A stretch of DNA of 64,000 bases, from assembly GCF_000702585.1 (NCBI RefSeq), contig NZ_JNIQ01000001.1, forward strand, positions 625,001-689,000, in the 5' to 3' direction. This stretch comes from Exiguobacterium aurantiacum DSM 6208 (GTDB lineage Bacteria > Bacillota > Bacilli > Exiguobacteriales > Exiguobacteriaceae). Positions 62,159-64,000 of this stretch are shown piece by piece; positions within the stretch are counted from its first letter, which is position 1, and each line of letters opens with the position of its first letter. The notes beneath the pieces were generated by a model. That model was not told the origin of the DNA and ran no database searches. It saw nothing but the letters and a program-made list of their open reading frames with translations. A program made the translations under genes and the position numbers.

Positions 62159-63587
62159 ACTGCAGAAACTGTTTCAAGAAGACTACTATTCGTCACGGCT
62201 GAAAGCGTACACGTTCTCTGGTCTCGTCACGTCAGGACCGTGGTTGATTGTCATTTTGGTCGTCGGGACGATTCAATGGTTGGCGTTTCAAATGCCGATG
62301 CTGTCGCTAGAGGAACGGACGATTTTCATGCTGTCTGTGTCTTACGCCTTCATCTTTTCGCAAATCGTCTTCAGTTTTCAACAACTTGTCGTGACGCGTT
62401 ACGTCGCCGACTTGTTTTATGAGAAGAAGGCGCATGAGATTTTCCCTGTCTTTACCGGTATGTTGAAAGTGACGATGCTCGCAGCAGTCATCATGTACAG
62501 CATCTTTTGGATGATCTCACCGCTCGATTTTGTGTATAAGCTCGTCTTGTTCGTCTTATTCATGACGATCAACGTCATTTGGGTCATGTTCTTGTTTTTG
62601 AGCGCGGCCAAGTTTTATCAGGCGATCGCATACAGCTTTTTGCTCGGTGGTTTCATCGCGGTCGGCGGCGTGTTCTTGATTAGCCGCATCATGGCAGACC
62701 CGACGAGCCTAGAGCTGTTGACCGGCTTCACCGCTGGTATGATCGTGACATTATTCGGATTATTCTTTGCGATGTTGCGGACGTTCCCGCTCCGCTACGC
62801 CACGAGAGAGTTCTCTTATTTCCGTTACTTTGATCTCTACCCCGACTTGTTCGCGATCGGCGTCTTGTACGTCCTCGGGATTTGGGTGACGAACTTCATC
62901 ATCTGGTTCGGTGAGGGACGGATGGTCGTCGCTGATTCGTTCGTGTTTAATCCGTACTACGACACGGCCGTGTTTTGGTCGTACTTGACGATTATCCCGA
63001 CTCAGTTGCTGTTCGTCGTCGCCGTCGAGACGAGATTTTATGAACGGTACCGTACGTTTTATGGGCTCATCAATTACGGGGGGGCACTCCATCAAATCGA
63101 CAAAGCGAAACAGACGATGACGACCGTCTTGAAAAATGAGTTGATTCGCCTCGGCCGGAGTCAAGGCGTCGTCACACTGTTCGCGGTGCTCATGGCCGGT
63201 GTCTTCGTCGGTTGGATCGGCGTACCAGAGGAAGTTGGGCAAATCTTCCGGATGACGACACTTGCCGCGTTCGCGAATGCGATGATTCTCGTGTTGACGC
63301 TACTGTTGCTCTACTTCGAAGATCGGCGTGGTGCGCTTCTCGTCAACTTGTCGTTTTTCACGTTCAACGCTTTGTTCACGATGCTGTTGCTTCCGCGAGG
63401 CATCGATTGGTATGGCGTCGGTTTTGCAGTCAGTACGACGATCACGTTCTTTATCGCCGGCCTCCGTTTGATTTACTTCATGGGCAAAGTCGATTATTAC
63501 GTGTTTGCCTCTTCGAATCGGCGTAAACTCGGAACGGAACGGTTCTCCAATATGGGAAGTATGTTGAACCGCCGCTTCTCACGTTGA
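62139..63587 (+). CDS. pelG: PelG, polytopic Pel export/polymerase-complex protein
   Basis: A 482-aa protein with about 12 membrane helices, beginning MAGIGFKLQKLFQED as in PelG family proteins. It resembles polysaccharide flippases and is thought to move Pel across the membrane together with PelF. GAGGAGGGAA precedes the ATG at 62139, inside the end of pelF. It is the last gene of the operon; no outer-membrane pelB or pelC is expected in a Gram-positive. Confidence 0.9.
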   Translation: MAGIGFKLQKLFQEDYYSSRLKAYTFSGLVTSGPWLIVILVVGTIQWLAFQMPMLSLEERTIFMLSVSYAFIFSQIVFSFQQLVVTRYVADLFYEKKAHEIFPVFTGMLKVTMLAAVIMYSIFWMISPLDFVYKLVLFVLFMTINVIWVMFLFLSAAKFYQAIAYSFLLGGFIAVGGVFLISRIMADPTSLELLTGFTAGMIVTLFGLFFAMLRTFPLRYATREFSYFRYFDLYPDLFAIGVLYVLGIWVTNFIIWFGEGRMVVADSFVFNPYYDTAVFWSYLTIIPTQLLFVVAVETRFYERYRTFYGLINYGGALHQIDKAKQTMTTVLKNELIRLGRSQGVVTLFAVLMAGVFVGWIGVPEEVGQIFRMTTLAAFANAMILVLTLLLLYFEDRRGALLVNLSFFTFNALFTMLLLPRGIDWYGVGFAVSTTITFFIAGLRLIYFMGKVDYYVFASSNRRKLGTERFSNMGSMLNRRFSR

Positions 63588-63611
63588 AGGGTTCCTATTT
63601 CATCAAAAGAT

Positions 63612-63620
63612 TGGTATGAT
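63612..63620 (+). promoter_or_regulatory. Extended -10 promoter of the tenA leader
   Basis: TGGTATGAT (63612-63620) is an extended -10 element 32 bases before the riboswitch. No good -35 is evident, and no terminator for pelG was seen upstream. Confidence 0.5.
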
Positions 63621-63651
63621 GTAACCGAAGACGACCGAATTTCATAATGTT

Positions 63652-63742
63652 TGCCACTAGGGGAGTCGCATGACGCGGCTGAGATGGACGAGGTCCAGAC
63701 CCTTTGAACCTGATCTAGTTCACGCTAGCGTAGGGAAGTGGG
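63652..63742 (+). ncRNA. TPP (THI-box) riboswitch of tenA
   Basis: Conserved THI-box segments: CCACTAGGGGAGTC, GGCTGAGATGG, AGACCCTTTGAACCTGATCT and GCGTAGGGAAGTGG. It precedes a strong terminator and tenA, so TPP should reduce transcription of tenA and what follows. Confidence 0.97.
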
Positions 63743-63775
63743 CGAAATGACTTGTCTCACACTCTGTGTATGTCC

Positions 63776-63811
63776 GACGCCGCTTCCGTTATGGGAGGCG
63801 GCGTCTTTTTT
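63776..63811 (+). terminator. Riboswitch-linked terminator before tenA
   Basis: GACGCCGC pairs with GCGGCGTC, extended by inner pairs, followed by six T. It lies between the aptamer and the ribosome site, as expected for a transcriptional OFF switch. Confidence 0.92.
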
Positions 63812-63835
63812 CATACAACAAAGGGGGAGACAGAA

Positions 63836-64000
63836 ATGACGTTCACACAACAAATCCGACAAGAGGCGGATGCTTTGTTCCAAGCGAGTTTTGACCACCC
63901 GTTCGTTCAAGCACTAGGTGAGGGAACGCTCGACGAGGCGAAGTTTCGCCACTACGTCCTGCAAGACTCGTACTATTTGAACCAGTTCTCAAAAGTGCAG
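63836..64000 (+). CDS. tenA: Aminopyrimidine aminohydrolase TenA, 5' part
   Basis: The first 55 codons of a TenA/thiaminase II protein (TFTQQIRQEADALFQASFDHPF, then FRHYVLQDSYYL) that salvages the pyrimidine part of degraded thiamine. AAGGGGGAGA precedes the ATG. The gene is cut by the window edge. Further thiamine genes probably follow. Confidence 0.93.
   Translation, partial: MTFTQQIRQEADALFQASFDHPFVQALGEGTLDEAKFRHYVLQDSYYLNQFSKVQ

Overview
The window looks like chromosomal DNA of a low-to-mid GC Gram-positive of the class Bacilli, most probably Exiguobacterium or a close relative. This is inference from gene content: an arginase-sigW-rsiW-cdaA-cdaR-glmM-glmS block directly after an rRNA/tRNA operon, strong purine-rich ribosome binding sites, lipobox lipoproteins, a glmS ribozyme and B. 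subtilis-type regulators. No species-level marker is complete, because the 23S rRNA is cut by the window edge.

Layout. 1-2890: 3' part of a 23S rRNA, a 5S rRNA, eight tRNAs (Asn, Glu, Val, Thr, Tyr, Lys, Gly, Ala) and terminators. 2920-11080: rocF, the envelope-stress pair sigW-rsiW, the c-di-AMP cyclase pair cdaA-cdaR, and glmM and glmS (amino-sugar supply for the wall), with a glmS ribozyme in the glmS leader. 11100-35600: an accessory stretch of small transcription units: YdhK-like lipoprotein, DUF975 protein plus FAD oxidase, MarR-controlled MMPL exporter, LtaS-type sulfatase, a TPP-riboswitch-controlled thiW, an unusual CAT-TPR fusion, an MhqR-MhqO-flavin reductase quinone/electrophile unit, and many GNAT and VOC proteins. 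35650-38400: secreted M23 peptidoglycan peptidase, one intact IS30-family insertion sequence and a YteA/DksA-like protein. 38500-55700: more small units, including pirin, two paralogous lipoproteins, aldo-keto reductase, copper-storage protein, aldehyde dehydrogenase, a PadR unit, a pentapeptide-repeat protein joined to an aminoglycoside-adenylyltransferase-like gene, and a K+-channel-like protein. 55800-63590: a Gram-positive Pel exopolysaccharide cluster (lipoprotein hydrolase, pelD, pelE, pelA-deacetylase, pelF, pelG). 63600-64000: a second TPP riboswitch followed by the start of tenA.

Two themes connect genes. First, promoters matching the sigma-W consensus (TGAAAC, 16-17 bases, CGTA) lie before sigW itself, before the DUF975 membrane protein with its oxidase, and before a small membrane protein near 39.1 kb. 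A weaker ECF-like site precedes a YcxB-like protein. This suggests a local envelope-stress regulon whose anti-sigma factor lacks the usual zinc motif. Second, the Pel cluster carries a degenerate-GGDEF PelD that keeps an RxxD I-site-like motif, and a separately encoded lipid-anchored hydrolase. It looks like a c-di-GMP-controlled biofilm machine whose pelD gene appears to use a non-canonical start codon.

No CRISPR array, prophage, toxin-antitoxin pair or restriction system was recognised. All assignments come from reading motifs and remembered families; no search was run.
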